Of a stretch of 64,000 bases of DNA, positions 47,466-57,441 are shown piece after piece. The notes beneath the pieces are model-generated. The model did no database searches, was not told the DNA's origin, and saw nothing but the letters and a program-made list of their open reading frames with translations. How positions within the stretch are numbered: position 1 is the first letter of the stretch; every line of letters starts with the position of its first letter. The position numbers were made by a program, and so were the translations under genes. The DNA comes from an uncultured Verrucomicrobiota bacterium (lineage in GTDB: Bacteria; Verrucomicrobiota; Verrucomicrobiia; Limisphaerales; UBA9464), in the NCBI GenBank assembly GCA_903916195.1, contig CAIWVP010000034.1, forward strand, positions 1-64,000, in the 5' to 3' direction.

Positions 47466-48877
47466 ATGCGCAGAACCAAGATCATCGCCACGCTCGGGCC
47501 CGCCACCGACTCGTCCGAGATGCTCGGACGCCTCATCGACGCGGGCATGGACTCGCCCGGCTGAACATGTCCCACGCCACGCCCGATTGGGTGCGCCGCG
47601 TCGTGAAGGACATCCGCGCCCACTCCAAGGCGCGCGGCGTCGCCATCGGGATCCTGCTCGACACCCAAGGCCCCGCGATCCGCACCGGCGATGTGCCGGC
47701 GAAGATCCCCCTCGCGGTCGGTGACCGCTTCGTCTTCACCGTCCAAGGCGACTCGCTCCGTCCCGACGAAGGTGTCAAGGGCACGTCCGTCGGCTACGAC
47801 GGGTTCGCGGCGGACGTCGAGGTCGGCAAGACGCTGATCGTGGACAACGGCGAGCTGCGGATGCGCATCCTCTCCAAGACAGCCACACGGGTCGTGTGCG
47901 AAGTGCTCACCGAGGGGCAGATGGGCAGCCGACGCCACATCAACCTCCCCGGCGTCCGCGTCTCGCTCCCTGCGTTGACCGACAAGGACAAGGCCGACGT
48001 GGAGCTCGGGCTCGAGGTCGGGGTCGATTTCATCGCGCTCAGCTTCGTCCGCGATCCCGATGACATGGCGCAGCTGCGCGCGCTCGTGGCCGGTTCGCCG
48101 CACCAGCCCAAGCTCATCGCCAAGATCGAGCACCAGTTCGCGGTGGACCACTTCGAGGCCATCGCCCGGGCCTCCGACGGCGTGATGGTCGCGCGGGGCG
48201 ACCTGGGCATCGAGTGCCCGTACGAGGAGCTGCCGATCATCCAGCGCCGCATCGTCAAGAAGTGCCAGGAGATCGGCCGCCCGGTGATCGTCGCAACGCA
48301 TCTGCTCGAGAGCATGATCACGAACCCGATGCCCACGCGCGCGGAGATCACCGACGTGGCGAACGCCGTGTTCGAGCAGGCCGACGCCATCATGCTCAGC
48401 GGCGAGACGACCGTGGGGAAGTACCCGCTCCAGTGCATCGAGGTGTTCGACACCGTCACCCGCCGCATCGAGCGGAGCGGTGGAGCCGATTACCACCACG
48501 CCGCCGAGCTCACGTCGCCGCGGCAGAAGCTCGTGAAGAGCGCGGTGCTGCTCGCCGACGAACTGAAGGCCGCCGCCATCGTGGTCTTCACCCGGCGCGG
48601 CCACATGGCCCGCTACGTCTCGTGGCTCCGGCCGCGTTTTTCCCCCATCTACGCCTTCGCCGACCGCTGGACGACCGCGGAATCCCTCGCGATCTGCCGC
48701 GGCGTCGTGCCTGGTGTCGTCCCGTTCACCCACGCGGAACCGGACAAGACCGTCGACGCCGCCCTCGCGTCGCTGATGGCGAAAGGCCGACTCAAGCGCG
48801 GCGATGCCGTCGTCGTGCTCAGCATCGTCACCGCCGGCGACCAGCTCGTGGACGCGGTGACGATGCGCGTGATCTGA
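47466..48877 (+). pseudogene. pyk: Pyruvate kinase with an apparent 1-nt deletion frameshift near 47552 (may be a sequence error)
   Basis: MRRTKIIATLGPATDSSEMLGRLIDAGMD in frame 3, then [V]ARLNMSHATPDW... in frame 2; inserting one G after 47552 restores the reading frame. Confidence 0.85.
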
Positions 48878-48978
48878 CGACCGGCGGCGAGGTCCGGCGC
48901 GGCGTGGGGCGCTTTGTCAGGACCGCCTGTGCTCGACCGGCTCGACGTCCCGTGACCCCGCCGTCGGCGCGGCGCTGC

Positions 48979-49731
48979 TCAGCCGATCTCGATGCCCACC
49001 GGGCAGTGGTCGCTGTCCATGACGTGGGGCTGGATGAACGCGCGCCGGAGGCTCGGCCGGAATGCGGCGCTGACCATGAAGTAATCGATCCGCCAACCGA
49101 TGTTCCGCGCACGGGCGGTGCCCATCGGGCTCCACCAAGTGTAGTGGCCGCCGCCCTTCTCGAACTCGCGGAAGGTGTCCACGAACCCGGCGTCGATGGC
49201 AGCGCCGAAACCGGCGCGCTCCTCGGGCGTGAAACCGTGGTTCTTCATGTTCGCCTTCGGGTTCGCGAGATCGATCTCCGTGTGGGCGACGTTCAGGTCG
49301 CCGCACCAGATCACCGGCTTCTTCTGCTCGAGCGTCTTGAGGTAGGCGAGGAAGTCGACGTCCCAACGCTGACGGTAAGGGAGCCGAGCGAGCTCGCGCT
49401 GCGAGTTCGGCACGTACGCGTTCACCAGGTAGAAATCTCCGTGTTCGGCGGTGAGCACGCGGCCTTCGTTGTCATGGTCCCCGATGCCGATGCCTTGGGT
49501 GACCGCGATGGGTTTCGTCTTGGTGAATATCGCGGTGCCGGAGTAGCCCTTCTTCACGGCCGAGTTCCAATAGGTCTGGTAGGTGGCCGGCCAGACCGGC
49601 TCGACCTGGTCGGGCGAGCACTTGGTCTCCTGGAGGCAGAGGATGTCGGGCGCCTCGTCGGCGAGGTAGGAGAGGAAGTTCTTCCTCAGCACGGCCCGCA
49701 GACCGTTCACGTTCCAAGAGATGAGCTTCAT
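48979..49731 (-). CDS. xth: Exodeoxyribonuclease III
   Basis: [56 protein letters not shown]. Confidence 0.93.
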   Translation of the reverse strand: MKLISWNVNGLRAVLRKNFLSYLADEAPDILCLQETKCSPDQVEPVWPATYQTYWNSAVKKGYSGTAIFTKTKPIAVTQGIGIGDHDNEGRVLTAEHGDFYLVNAYVPNSQRELARLPYRQRWDVDFLAYLKTLEQKKPVIWCGDLNVAHTEIDLANPKANMKNHGFTPEERAGFGAAIDAGFVDTFREFEKGGGHYTWWSPMGTARARNIGWRIDYFMVSAAFRPSLRRAFIQPHVMDSDHCPVGIEIG

Positions 49732-50077
49732 GACGGCGAAGATGGCGGCAGAAGCCCGCCGGAGCGGAAAGCAGAATCGCGACGAGGACGCCATGGACCG
49801 GCGTGGCGGCGAAGGGAGGATGGCTTCGCTGGAGGAACGTCTGTCGGGAAGCTGGGCGGCCTCGACCTTCACCCGGCCCTCTCCGTCGGGGAGGGTCTCC
49901 ACGACGGTCGAGGCCCACGGATCGTGGACAGGGACCTGAACGGTGCGCCCGGGAGATCCGCGTCAGCAGCCGGACCACGGACGGGGCCAGCGATGCCCGG
50001 CCGCCATCCATCGGCCTGATCAGTCCCTGCCTTCGTTCCCTTCCGTCAGGTTCCTCTTGTTCTTTCCGGGGCCCGCT

Positions 50078-50446
50078 TCACTTCGCCGGCTTGCCTGCGA
50101 CGACCCGCGGGCGCAGCCCCTCCAACGTCTTCGGGCCGATGCCGCTCACCTTGGCCAAGTCGTCGACCACGTCGTAGGGCCGGCCCGCGATGATGCGGCG
50201 GGCCATCGCCTCGTTGACCCGCGGGAGCAGCATGAGGTCGTCCGCCGAGGCCGTGTTCAAGTCGACGACCTTGGCGGAGGCCCCGGCGACCTGCTCGCGC
50301 GACCCGGGCTTGCCGCACTGTTTCAGGCCGACGGCCGCGAGCAGCGCGGCCACGGCGAGGCCGGCGAGCTTGGAGACGATGCGCGACGTCACGTTGCGCG
50401 TGACGCGCCCGGCGATGTCGCCGACGGGGCCGAAGGACCGGCTCAT
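50078..50446 (-). CDS. ComEA-like helix-hairpin-helix protein
   Basis: VDLNTASADDLMLLPRVNEAMARRIIAGRPYDVVDDLAKVSGIGPKTLEGLRP. Confidence 0.8.
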   Translation of the reverse strand: MSRSFGPVGDIAGRVTRNVTSRIVSKLAGLAVAALLAAVGLKQCGKPGSREQVAGASAKVVDLNTASADDLMLLPRVNEAMARRIIAGRPYDVVDDLAKVSGIGPKTLEGLRPRVVAGKPAK

Positions 50447-50462
50447 TCGGAGCGGGCGCGGA

Positions 50463-51182
50463 TCAATCCAGCTTGCGCAGCCAGATGTTGCGGTAGCGGA
50501 CCGGGTTGCCGTGGTCCTGGAGGAACAGCGGGCCCTTCGGCGTCACGCCGGAGAACTTCGCCGCCGTGGTCGAGTCGCCTTTGACCGGGACGTGGTCCTG
50601 CACGAGCACGCCGTTGTGCAGCACCGTGAAGGAACCTTCGGCGACCTTGCCGTCCGCGCCGGGCACCGGCGGATGGAACACGATGTCGTAGGCCTGCCAC
50701 TCGCCGGGCTTGCGGCTCGCGTTCACCAAGGGCGCGTTGTGCAGATAGAACGCGGCGGCCTGGCCGTTGAAGTAGGTCGGGTTCTTCCAGGAATCGAGCA
50801 CCTGGATCTCGTAGCGGCCCTGGAAATACACACCGCTGTTGCCGCGGCCCTGGCTGTCGCCCTTCACCTCGGCGGGCGCGGCCCACTCGATGTGGAGCTG
50901 GATCGCACCGAACTCCTCCTTGGTCGTGATGCCGCCGCCATGGACCTCGGCGTAACCGTCGGCGATGCGCCACCCGGGGGCCGGATCCTTGTCGCCCTTC
51001 CACGCGGAGAGGTCCTTGCCGTCGAAGAGCACGATGGCATCCGACGGCGGGGCGCCGGCGACGCCGGCCGTGACCACGGCCGGTTCCTTGGCAGTGGGGT
51101 TGCCCGCGGCGGAAGCGGCGAGGACAAGGGCGGCGTTGGTGACGAGCGCGAAGCGCCGGAGGCAGGGCAGAGGAGTTTTCAT
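50463..51182 (-). CDS. DUF1080 (3-keto-disaccharide hydrolase-like) secreted protein
   Basis: AIVLFDGKDLSAWKGDKDPAPGWRIADGYAEVHGGGI; GNSGVYFQGRYEIQVLDSW. Confidence 0.88.
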   Translation of the reverse strand: MKTPLPCLRRFALVTNAALVLAASAAGNPTAKEPAVVTAGVAGAPPSDAIVLFDGKDLSAWKGDKDPAPGWRIADGYAEVHGGGITTKEEFGAIQLHIEWAAPAEVKGDSQGRGNSGVYFQGRYEIQVLDSWKNPTYFNGQAAAFYLHNAPLVNASRKPGEWQAYDIVFHPPVPGADGKVAEGSFTVLHNGVLVQDHVPVKGDSTTAAKFSGVTPKGPLFLQDHGNPVRYRNIWLRKLD

Positions 51183-51216
51183 CGTTGGGATCGGGGATAT
51201 GCCACGGAGGGGAAGA

Positions 51217-52593
51217 TCAGTTGGCGGAGGCGACCGGCTTGCGCATCGCCTCGGGGGGGACGGGATCGAGCACGGCGCGGACCTTGCCGTCGGCCGGATC
51301 GAACACGCGCACGAGGCCGTCGAAGCCGGCGGTGACGAGCCGTTTGCCGTCGGGCGAGAAGGCCAGCGCGAAGACCGCACCGCCGTGGCCGCCGCAGGTC
51401 GCGGCGCGCTTGCCGTCGTCGGTCTTGTAGACGCGGACCTCGCCGCCGACGCTCCCGGCGGCGAGCAGCAAGCCGTCGGGCGAATAGGCGAGGGCCTGCA
51501 CCGGGCCGGGCTGCCGCTCGAACTCGCGGACGAGGTTCACGTCGTTGTTGCCCGAGGTGCGGTCCTGGTTCTCCTGCATCTTGTAGGCGCGCACGCCGCC
51601 TTCGGCACCGCCGTACGCGGCCCATTCCTGCTTGGGATGCCGGGCCATGCTCACGACCGGTTCGAGCAGCTTGTTGACGTCGTCGATGAACTGGCCGTTG
51701 GCGGTGTTGATCAACTTCATCGCGCGGTCCCGGCTTCCGGAGAGCAGGCGCTGGCCGTCGTCCAGCCACGTGGTGCGGAAGACCCAGTCGCTGTGGTTGT
51801 CGAACTTCATCAGCTCCTTGCCGTCGGTCGACGACAGCACGCGCACGGTCTTGTCGGCACCTCCGAACGCCAGCTTGGAGCCGTCGGGCGACCAGGAGAC
51901 GCCGAAGAGAGAATCGCTACCGACCTTGAAGGACCGCTCCTGCTGCGCCGTCGCCGGATCCCAGACCTCGATCTCGCCGAAGCGGGCCGGCGCGCCTCCG
52001 GCCACGGCGAGGCGCCTGGAATCCGCGGTGAACGCCAGCGCCTCGATGCGCGGAGATTCGCCGACGAGCCGCGCCTTGAGCGCAAGGTCGCCGGCGTCGA
52101 GCAGGAAGACCTCGTGATACCCCGCGACCGCGAGCCACCGGCCGTCGGCCGAGAACGCGACCGCGGTGGTCACCGGAGGCGAGAGATACGTGGGCGGCTC
52201 CTTGAGCTTGGTGGAGTAAGCGTCGGCGGGCGTGTCGTCCTTGGCGCCCTCGCGGATCCAACGCTCGACCAACGCGACCTCGGCGGGCGAGAGAGGATCG
52301 CCTTCCTTCGGCATCGACGGCTCTTTGCCGGCGACCTCCTCGAGGACGAGCGATTTCGCCGGATCGCCTGCAACGAAGCTCGGACCGTGCTTGCCCGCCT
52401 TGAGGAAGCCCGCGTAGGTCGAGGTGTCGACCTCGCCCTTGAGCTTGTTCGGGTTGTGGCAGCCGTTGCAGGAGCGCCGGAAGACCGGCGTGATGTCGTG
52501 GAACCACGACACGGGCTTCTCGGCCGCGACGGCGGAGAAGGCCGCGCCCAACGCGGCCAACAACGGCGCGGTGATCTTCGCGGAGCGTCTCAT
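51217..52593 (-). CDS. Planctomycete-type cytochrome c / WD40 repeat protein
   Basis: FRRSCNGCHNPNKLKGEVD (CxxCH); multiple VxxLAFSPDGKRLVTAG WD40 repeats. Confidence 0.87.
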   Translation of the reverse strand: MRRSAKITAPLLAALGAAFSAVAAEKPVSWFHDITPVFRRSCNGCHNPNKLKGEVDTSTYAGFLKAGKHGPSFVAGDPAKSLVLEEVAGKEPSMPKEGDPLSPAEVALVERWIREGAKDDTPADAYSTKLKEPPTYLSPPVTTAVAFSADGRWLAVAGYHEVFLLDAGDLALKARLVGESPRIEALAFTADSRRLAVAGGAPARFGEIEVWDPATAQQERSFKVGSDSLFGVSWSPDGSKLAFGGADKTVRVLSSTDGKELMKFDNHSDWVFRTTWLDDGQRLLSGSRDRAMKLINTANGQFIDDVNKLLEPVVSMARHPKQEWAAYGGAEGGVRAYKMQENQDRTSGNNDVNLVREFERQPGPVQALAYSPDGLLLAAGSVGGEVRVYKTDDGKRAATCGGHGGAVFALAFSPDGKRLVTAGFDGLVRVFDPADGKVRAVLDPVPPEAMRKPVASAN

Positions 52594-52730
52594 GGTGTCT
52601 GCACACGAAACCATGGGCGCGGCTGTTCGGTGAAGTTTTTTCCTCGGATGAAATCATCCCGGCCAAAATGTCCGGCGCGTCGGCGATCACGCGGCTCGCA
52701 CCAAGGGCCGGTATCGTGTCTGCTGGGCAC

Positions 52731-53408
52731 ATGGGCGCGACGTGGTTCATCACCGGCACCGACACGGGCGTGGGCAAGACCTTGCTGACCGGGCTGCTCG
52801 CACGTCGTCTGCGCGCGACCGGCGGCCGGTTCCGCGCGGTGAAACCGTTCTGCTCCGGCGGCCGGGAGGATGCCGAGACGCTCTTCGCCGCGCAGGGCGG
52901 GAGGGTCCCGATGGACGAGATCAACCCGTGGCATTTCCGCGCGCCGCTCGCACCGTTGGTCGCCGCCCGTCGCCAAGGCGTCCGCGTGACGCTGGAGGAA
53001 GCGGTGGCATTCCTCCGGCGGTCGGCGCGCGGCCGCGACCAGTTGCTCGTGGAAGGCGCGGGCGGATTGCTGAGCCCGCTGGGCGAAGGCTTCTCGGCCC
53101 GGGAACTGATCCGCGCGACCCGTGCCCGTGTGCTGGTCGTCTGCCCGGACCGCCTCGGAGCGATCAACCAATCGCTGCTCGTCTTCACGGCGTTGCCGAA
53201 GATGGTCGCGGCGCGGGCGAAGCTGGTGCTTTCCGCGACGGCCGAGCCCGACGGTTCGTGCCGGACCAACCGCACCGTGCTTGCCGAGCTGCTCGGCGCG
53301 GACCGCGTCCACGTGTTGCCGAGATCGGGCCCGGAAGAGCTCGCCGCGATCGAGGAGGACCGGATGTCGGCGAGGTTGAAGCGGAACCTGGACGCGCTGC
53401 TCGCTTGA
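52731..53408 (+). CDS. bioD: Dethiobiotin synthase
   Basis: MGATWFITGTDTGVGKTLLTGLLARRL; VEGAGGLLSPLGEG. Confidence 0.9.
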   Translation: MGATWFITGTDTGVGKTLLTGLLARRLRATGGRFRAVKPFCSGGREDAETLFAAQGGRVPMDEINPWHFRAPLAPLVAARRQGVRVTLEEAVAFLRRSARGRDQLLVEGAGGLLSPLGEGFSARELIRATRARVLVVCPDRLGAINQSLLVFTALPKMVAARAKLVLSATAEPDGSCRTNRTVLAELLGADRVHVLPRSGPEELAAIEEDRMSARLKRNLDALLA

Positions 53409-53515
53409 AGACGGGCTCCGGGAAAGGGGTTTGAGCCCCGGTGAGGCCGGGCTAGGGTCGCGGGCCGTAGACCTGCCACAGATGATCCGGCATCGGTCCG
53501 CGGACAGGATCTTCC

Positions 53516-55474
53516 ATGGAACAAACCACACTGACGCGGCCGCCGGTATCGCGGGACCGGTCCTCGGGCGCATTGGCCCTGTACATATTCGGCTGGCTGA
53601 TGGCGATGTCGGTCGCCCTGAGGCTCGTGCTGTGCGCGCGGTTCGCGGGCGAGACGCACGGGCCGTTCGCCGGCGTGTTGTGGGCGATGGCGATGGGGAT
53701 CCACCGCGACGTGCTGGTGGCGCTGGTCTTCACCTTGCCCTGGCTGCTCTGGCTCAGGTGGGTGCCGGAGCGGTGGCGCACGCGCACGTGGCATCGCCTG
53801 CTCTTCCACGCCGCGCTGGCGTTGTTCTGGGCGTGGCAGGTGTTCCAGCACGCGCTGGAGTTCTACTTCTTCGAGGAGTTCCGCTCGCGCTTCAACACCG
53901 TGTCGGTGGACTACCTGCTCTATCCGCACGAGGTCTTCGTCAACATCTGGGAGTCGTATCCCATCGTGCGGATCATCGGCGTGTGCCTGCTCGCGGGCCT
54001 GGCGTGGGTGTGGATCGCGCGGCGCTGGTGGGGACCGCGCGGCGGCGCGTTCCCGCCGAGCGCCGGGTGGCGTCCGGTCGCGGTGGTCGCGCTGCTCGCC
54101 GCGGTGCTGGTCCCGACGGTGCCGCTGCGGCTGAAGAGCTCGGGCGAAGAACGCCTGCTCAACGAGTTCGCCAACAACGGTCCGCTCGCCTTCCTATCGG
54201 CGGCCATCACGCGGCATCTTGATTACACGGCGTTCTACCCCACGATGCCCTTGGACGAGGCCTACGCCCGCGCGCGACGGCTTGTCGGCGGGACGAACAC
54301 GGCCTTCGTCGGCGCCGGTCGGTCGCTGGTCAGGGAGATGGGCGGTGACACCCACCGCCCGCGCCACAACGTGGTGGTGCTGCTCGAAGAGAGCCTCGGG
54401 TCCGAGTTCTGGGGATCGCTCGGCCGGCCAGGCGAGACCTTGATGCCGGAGATGGACAAGCTCGCGGCGTCCGAAGGCCTGCTCTTCACCCACCTCTACG
54501 CGAGCGGCAACCGGACCGTGCGCGGCATGGAAGGCGTGCTGTCGTCGTTCCCGCCGCTCCCGGGCGATTCGATCGTCGTGCGCGACCTGTCGGACCACGT
54601 GGAGACCGTCGCGCGAACGCTCCAGCGGGACGGCTACCACACGTCGTTCTTCTACGGCGGCCGGGGCCTGTTCGACGGCACGAAGTTTTTTGCGACGCGC
54701 AACGGGTACGACCGGTTCTTCGAGCTCAAGGACATCCCGGCCCCGGTGTTCACCACCGCCTGGGGCGCGTGCGACGAGGACCTGTACGACCGCGCGCTCG
54801 TGGAGTTCCGCAAGTGGAACGAGGCCGGGCAGCCGTTCTTCAGCACGGTGCTCACCGTCTCGAACCACAAGCCGTACACCTATCCGACCGGCCGGATCGC
54901 CGAGGATCCCGCTGCCCGGAAACGCGAGCATGTGGTGAAGTACACGGATTACGCGTTGGGACGGTTTTTCCGGCAGGCGCGACAGGAGGCGTTCTGGACC
55001 AACACGCTCTTCGTCGTCGTCGCCGACCACGGCGCGCGCGTCTACGGCAGCGAAGAGATCCCCATCAAGTCCTACGAGATCCCGATGGTCATGGTCGGCC
55101 CGGCCTTCGTGAAGGCTCCCGACCGCATCGGAGCGCTCGGCAGTTCGCTGGACGTGGCGCCGACCATCCTCGGCCGGTTGGGGCGTCCTTACCGCTCGAC
55201 CTTCTTCGGCCGCGACCTGCTGAAGATCCTTCCGGGCGAAGGCCGCGTCCTGATGAACCACAACCGCGACATCGGCATCTTCGACGGACGCCACCTGATC
55301 GTGCTGGGCATCCGGCACGGCGTGTCCTGCTACCGCGGCGACGGACGGACGGGCGAGTTCCAGTTGCTGCCCGAGGTCCCGGCTGAGGCAAAGGCGCTTT
55401 ATGACGACGCCATCGCGCTGTTCCAGGTCGCCGACGACTTGTACCAGCACGAACGTTTCCGGGTGGACCGTTGA
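53516..55474 (+). CDS. LTA synthase-like / sulfatase-family membrane phosphoethanolamine/phosphoglycerol transferase
   Basis: 5 N-terminal TM segments; NVVVLLEESLGSEFWGSLG; YASGNRTVRGMEGVLSSFPPLPG; FVVVADHGARVYG. Confidence 0.85.
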   Translation: MEQTTLTRPPVSRDRSSGALALYIFGWLMAMSVALRLVLCARFAGETHGPFAGVLWAMAMGIHRDVLVALVFTLPWLLWLRWVPERWRTRTWHRLLFHAALALFWAWQVFQHALEFYFFEEFRSRFNTVSVDYLLYPHEVFVNIWESYPIVRIIGVCLLAGLAWVWIARRWWGPRGGAFPPSAGWRPVAVVALLAAVLVPTVPLRLKSSGEERLLNEFANNGPLAFLSAAITRHLDYTAFYPTMPLDEAYARARRLVGGTNTAFVGAGRSLVREMGGDTHRPRHNVVVLLEESLGSEFWGSLGRPGETLMPEMDKLAASEGLLFTHLYASGNRTVRGMEGVLSSFPPLPGDSIVVRDLSDHVETVARTLQRDGYHTSFFYGGRGLFDGTKFFATRNGYDRFFELKDIPAPVFTTAWGACDEDLYDRALVEFRKWNEAGQPFFSTVLTVSNHKPYTYPTGRIAEDPAARKREHVVKYTDYALGRFFRQARQEAFWTNTLFVVVADHGARVYGSEEIPIKSYEIPMVMVGPAFVKAPDRIGALGSSLDVAPTILGRLGRPYRSTFFGRDLLKILPGEGRVLMNHNRDIGIFDGRHLIVLGIRHGVSCYRGDGRTGEFQLLPEVPAEAKALYDDAIALFQVADDLYQHERFRVDR

Positions 55475-55540
55475 GCCCGGGCGCGGCGGCGGATCCGGCG
55501 GCCTTGACGACCCGGCGTCGGTGCGCGAGGACTGGCGCCG

Positions 55541-55741
55541 ATGAAACTCACTTGGAAAGACCATGAGGAGATTGCCTGGGCTCTGATGGACAAGTTCCCC
55601 GACCAGGACCCCCTCAAGCTGTCGTTCCCGAAACTCCACAAGATGGTGACCGAACTCGAGGGGTTCGGCGCTCCTCCCGAGGCGTCGAACGAGAAGGTCC
55701 TCGAGAACATCCAGATGGCCTGGTACGAGGAGAAGACGTGA
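55541..55741 (+). CDS. iscX: Fe-S cluster assembly protein IscX
   Basis: MKLTWKDHEEIAWALMDKFPDQDPLKLSFPKLHKMVTELEGFGAPPEASNEKVLENIQMAWYEE. Confidence 0.85.
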   Translation: MKLTWKDHEEIAWALMDKFPDQDPLKLSFPKLHKMVTELEGFGAPPEASNEKVLENIQMAWYEEKT

Positions 55742-55799
55742 ACCCGGCCTCGTCCGCCGACCTGCGCCGACCGCTTTTCTGACATCGTCCGATCCCGCC

Positions 55800-56192
55800 A
55801 TGCCCAAGCAAGCCATCTCCCCGGAAGGCGCCCCGCCGGCGCTCGGCCCTTACAGCCATGCGGTCCGCATCGGCGACCTGCTGTTCTGCTCCGGCCAGGT
55901 GCCGATCGACCTGGCGCACCCGATCGGCCCGGTCGTCGGCGACATCCGCGCGCAGACACGGCGGTCGCTCGAGAACGTGAAGGTGGTCCTTGCCAGCCAA
56001 GGCCTCGACTTCCGGCACGTGGTGAAGAGCACGGTCTTCATGACAGACCTCGGGCAGTTCCAAGGGATGAACGAGGTCTACTCCGAGTTGTTCACGCCGC
56101 CGTACCCCGCCCGCTCGACGGTGCAGGTGTCGGCATTGCCCCGGGCCTCCGCCGTGGAGATCGAGGTCGTCGCGAGTTTCTCGGCGGTCTGA
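55800..56192 (+). CDS. RidA-family protein
   Basis: GPYSHAVRIGDLLFCSGQVPID; LASQGLDFRHVVKSTVFMTDL; YPARSTVQVSALPR. Confidence 0.92.
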   Translation: MPKQAISPEGAPPALGPYSHAVRIGDLLFCSGQVPIDLAHPIGPVVGDIRAQTRRSLENVKVVLASQGLDFRHVVKSTVFMTDLGQFQGMNEVYSELFTPPYPARSTVQVSALPRASAVEIEVVASFSAV

Positions 56193-56393
56193 AACGGGGG
56201 GGGTCCGGCCCGGATCCAAACCAAATACCGCGTTGACGGAGAACGTGAGATTATGAGCAATTCTCGCCCGTCCGTTCAGAACGGCGGTGTCGGAGTCATG
56301 GCGACGGTTTGGGTGGCGGTAGGTTCAACCCACGCAACTAGCGGCCTGCAGGTGCAAGCAGCCCACCACGGCGTTTGGAGCGGTCAGATCGTT

Positions 56394-56816
56394 ATGGACA
56401 ACAACTCAAGGCTCTTCGTGGGCAACCTGTCGTTCCAGACCTTGGAGCGCGACCTCCAAGACCATTTCAGCGCTGCTGGCGTGGTCACCAACGTCAACCT
56501 CATGCTCGACAAGTTCACGGGCAAATCCCGCGGCTTCGCGTTCGTGGAGTTCAACACCCCCGACGAGGCCAACAACGCGGTCGAGATGTTCCAAGGCAAG
56601 GAACTCGGCGGCCGGGCTCTGACCGTCAACATCGCCCGTCCGCGCGAGGACCGTCCTCCGGGGGGAGGCGGCGGCGGCGGGTACCGCGGTGACCGTGGTC
56701 CTGGCGGCGGCGGTGGTTGGCGCGGTGATCGCGGCGGCGACCGTGGTGGCGGCGACCGTGGTGGCGGTGGTGGTGGCGGCTGGCGCGGTGACCGCGGCGG
56801 CGGCGACCGTTACTGA
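56394..56816 (+). CDS. Glycine-rich RRM RNA-binding protein
   Basis: RLFVGNLSF (RNP2), KSRGFAFVEF (RNP1), RGG-rich C-terminus. Confidence 0.9.
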   Translation: MDNNSRLFVGNLSFQTLERDLQDHFSAAGVVTNVNLMLDKFTGKSRGFAFVEFNTPDEANNAVEMFQGKELGGRALTVNIARPREDRPPGGGGGGGYRGDRGPGGGGGWRGDRGGDRGGGDRGGGGGGGWRGDRGGGDRY

Positions 56817-56842
56817 TCCGTGCCGGGCACGGGTCCTTTCCG

Positions 56843-56875
56843 AAGGCCGATGGCGAAAGCCGTCGGCCTTTTCGT
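56843..56875 (+). terminator. Rho-independent terminator
   Basis: AAGGCCGATGGC-GAAA-GCCGTCGGCCTT (12-bp stem, one GU, GAAA tetraloop), then TTCGTTT. Confidence 0.8.
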
Positions 56876-57000
56876 TTGGACGACGGGCTGGACGACGGCT
56901 AAGGCTCCAGACCCTTCCCGGTGTCCGTGCCCACACCCGTGGAGAATCCGCGACAACTCGTCCCTGACAGCGGGTCCGGCTCCGTTATAGTGGCGGCGCC

Positions 57001-57435
57001 ATGTCCGCCACCGCGGTCCAATTCCTCCAACGCTGGGTCGTCACCACGCTTGCCGTGCTCGTCGCCGTCAACATCGTGCGCGGGCTCAGCTATGACGGGG
57101 TCTCGTCGCTGCTGGTCGCGTCGCTGTTGCTGGGGTTCCTGAACGCGTTCGTGCGCCCGTTGCTGTTGGTCATCTCGCTGCCGCTGCTGCTCTACACGCT
57201 CGGCCTGTTCATGCTGGTGATCAACGCGCTCCTGCTCTGGATGGTGGGCTCGATGGTGAAGGGCTTCCACGTCTCAGGGTTCGGGCCCGCGTTCTGGGGC
57301 GCCTTGGTGATCAGCATCGTCTCGCTCGTCGCCAACGCCTTCCTCGGCAAAGGCCCGAAGGTGCAGCTGAAGAAGGGCCGCGGACGCAAAGGCGATGGTG
57401 GCAGCAACGGCGACGGCCCGGTGATCGACGTGTGA
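57001..57435 (+). CDS. Phage-holin-family (4-TM) membrane protein
   Basis: LLLGFLNAFVRPLLLVISLPLLLYTLGLFMLVINALLLWMVG. Confidence 0.8.
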   Translation: MSATAVQFLQRWVVTTLAVLVAVNIVRGLSYDGVSSLLVASLLLGFLNAFVRPLLLVISLPLLLYTLGLFMLVINALLLWMVGSMVKGFHVSGFGPAFWGALVISIVSLVANAFLGKGPKVQLKKGRGRKGDGGSNGDGPVIDV

Positions 57436-57441
57436 CCCGCC

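Noticed and set aside
44714-48733. 1339-aa minus-strand ORF opposite the REC-kinase and pyk genes
   Set aside because: Spans three clearly coding plus-strand genes; compositionally biased antisense ORF.
49732-50077. Possible small gene between xth and the HhH protein
   Set aside because: ORFs present in several frames but none with a convincing start context, composition or domain.
56305-56345. tRNA-like GGTTCAACCC segment
   Set aside because: No acceptor, D or anticodon stem could be paired around it.
56253-56393. In-frame N-terminal extension of the RRM protein
   Set aside because: RRM proteins of this type begin immediately before the RNP2 strand (MDNNSRLFVGNLSF); the extension lacks recognisable sequence. 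Not fully excluded.
56656-56815. Tandem GGC/GGT-rich repeat
   Set aside because: Explained as coding sequence for the glycine-rich RGG tail of the RRM protein.
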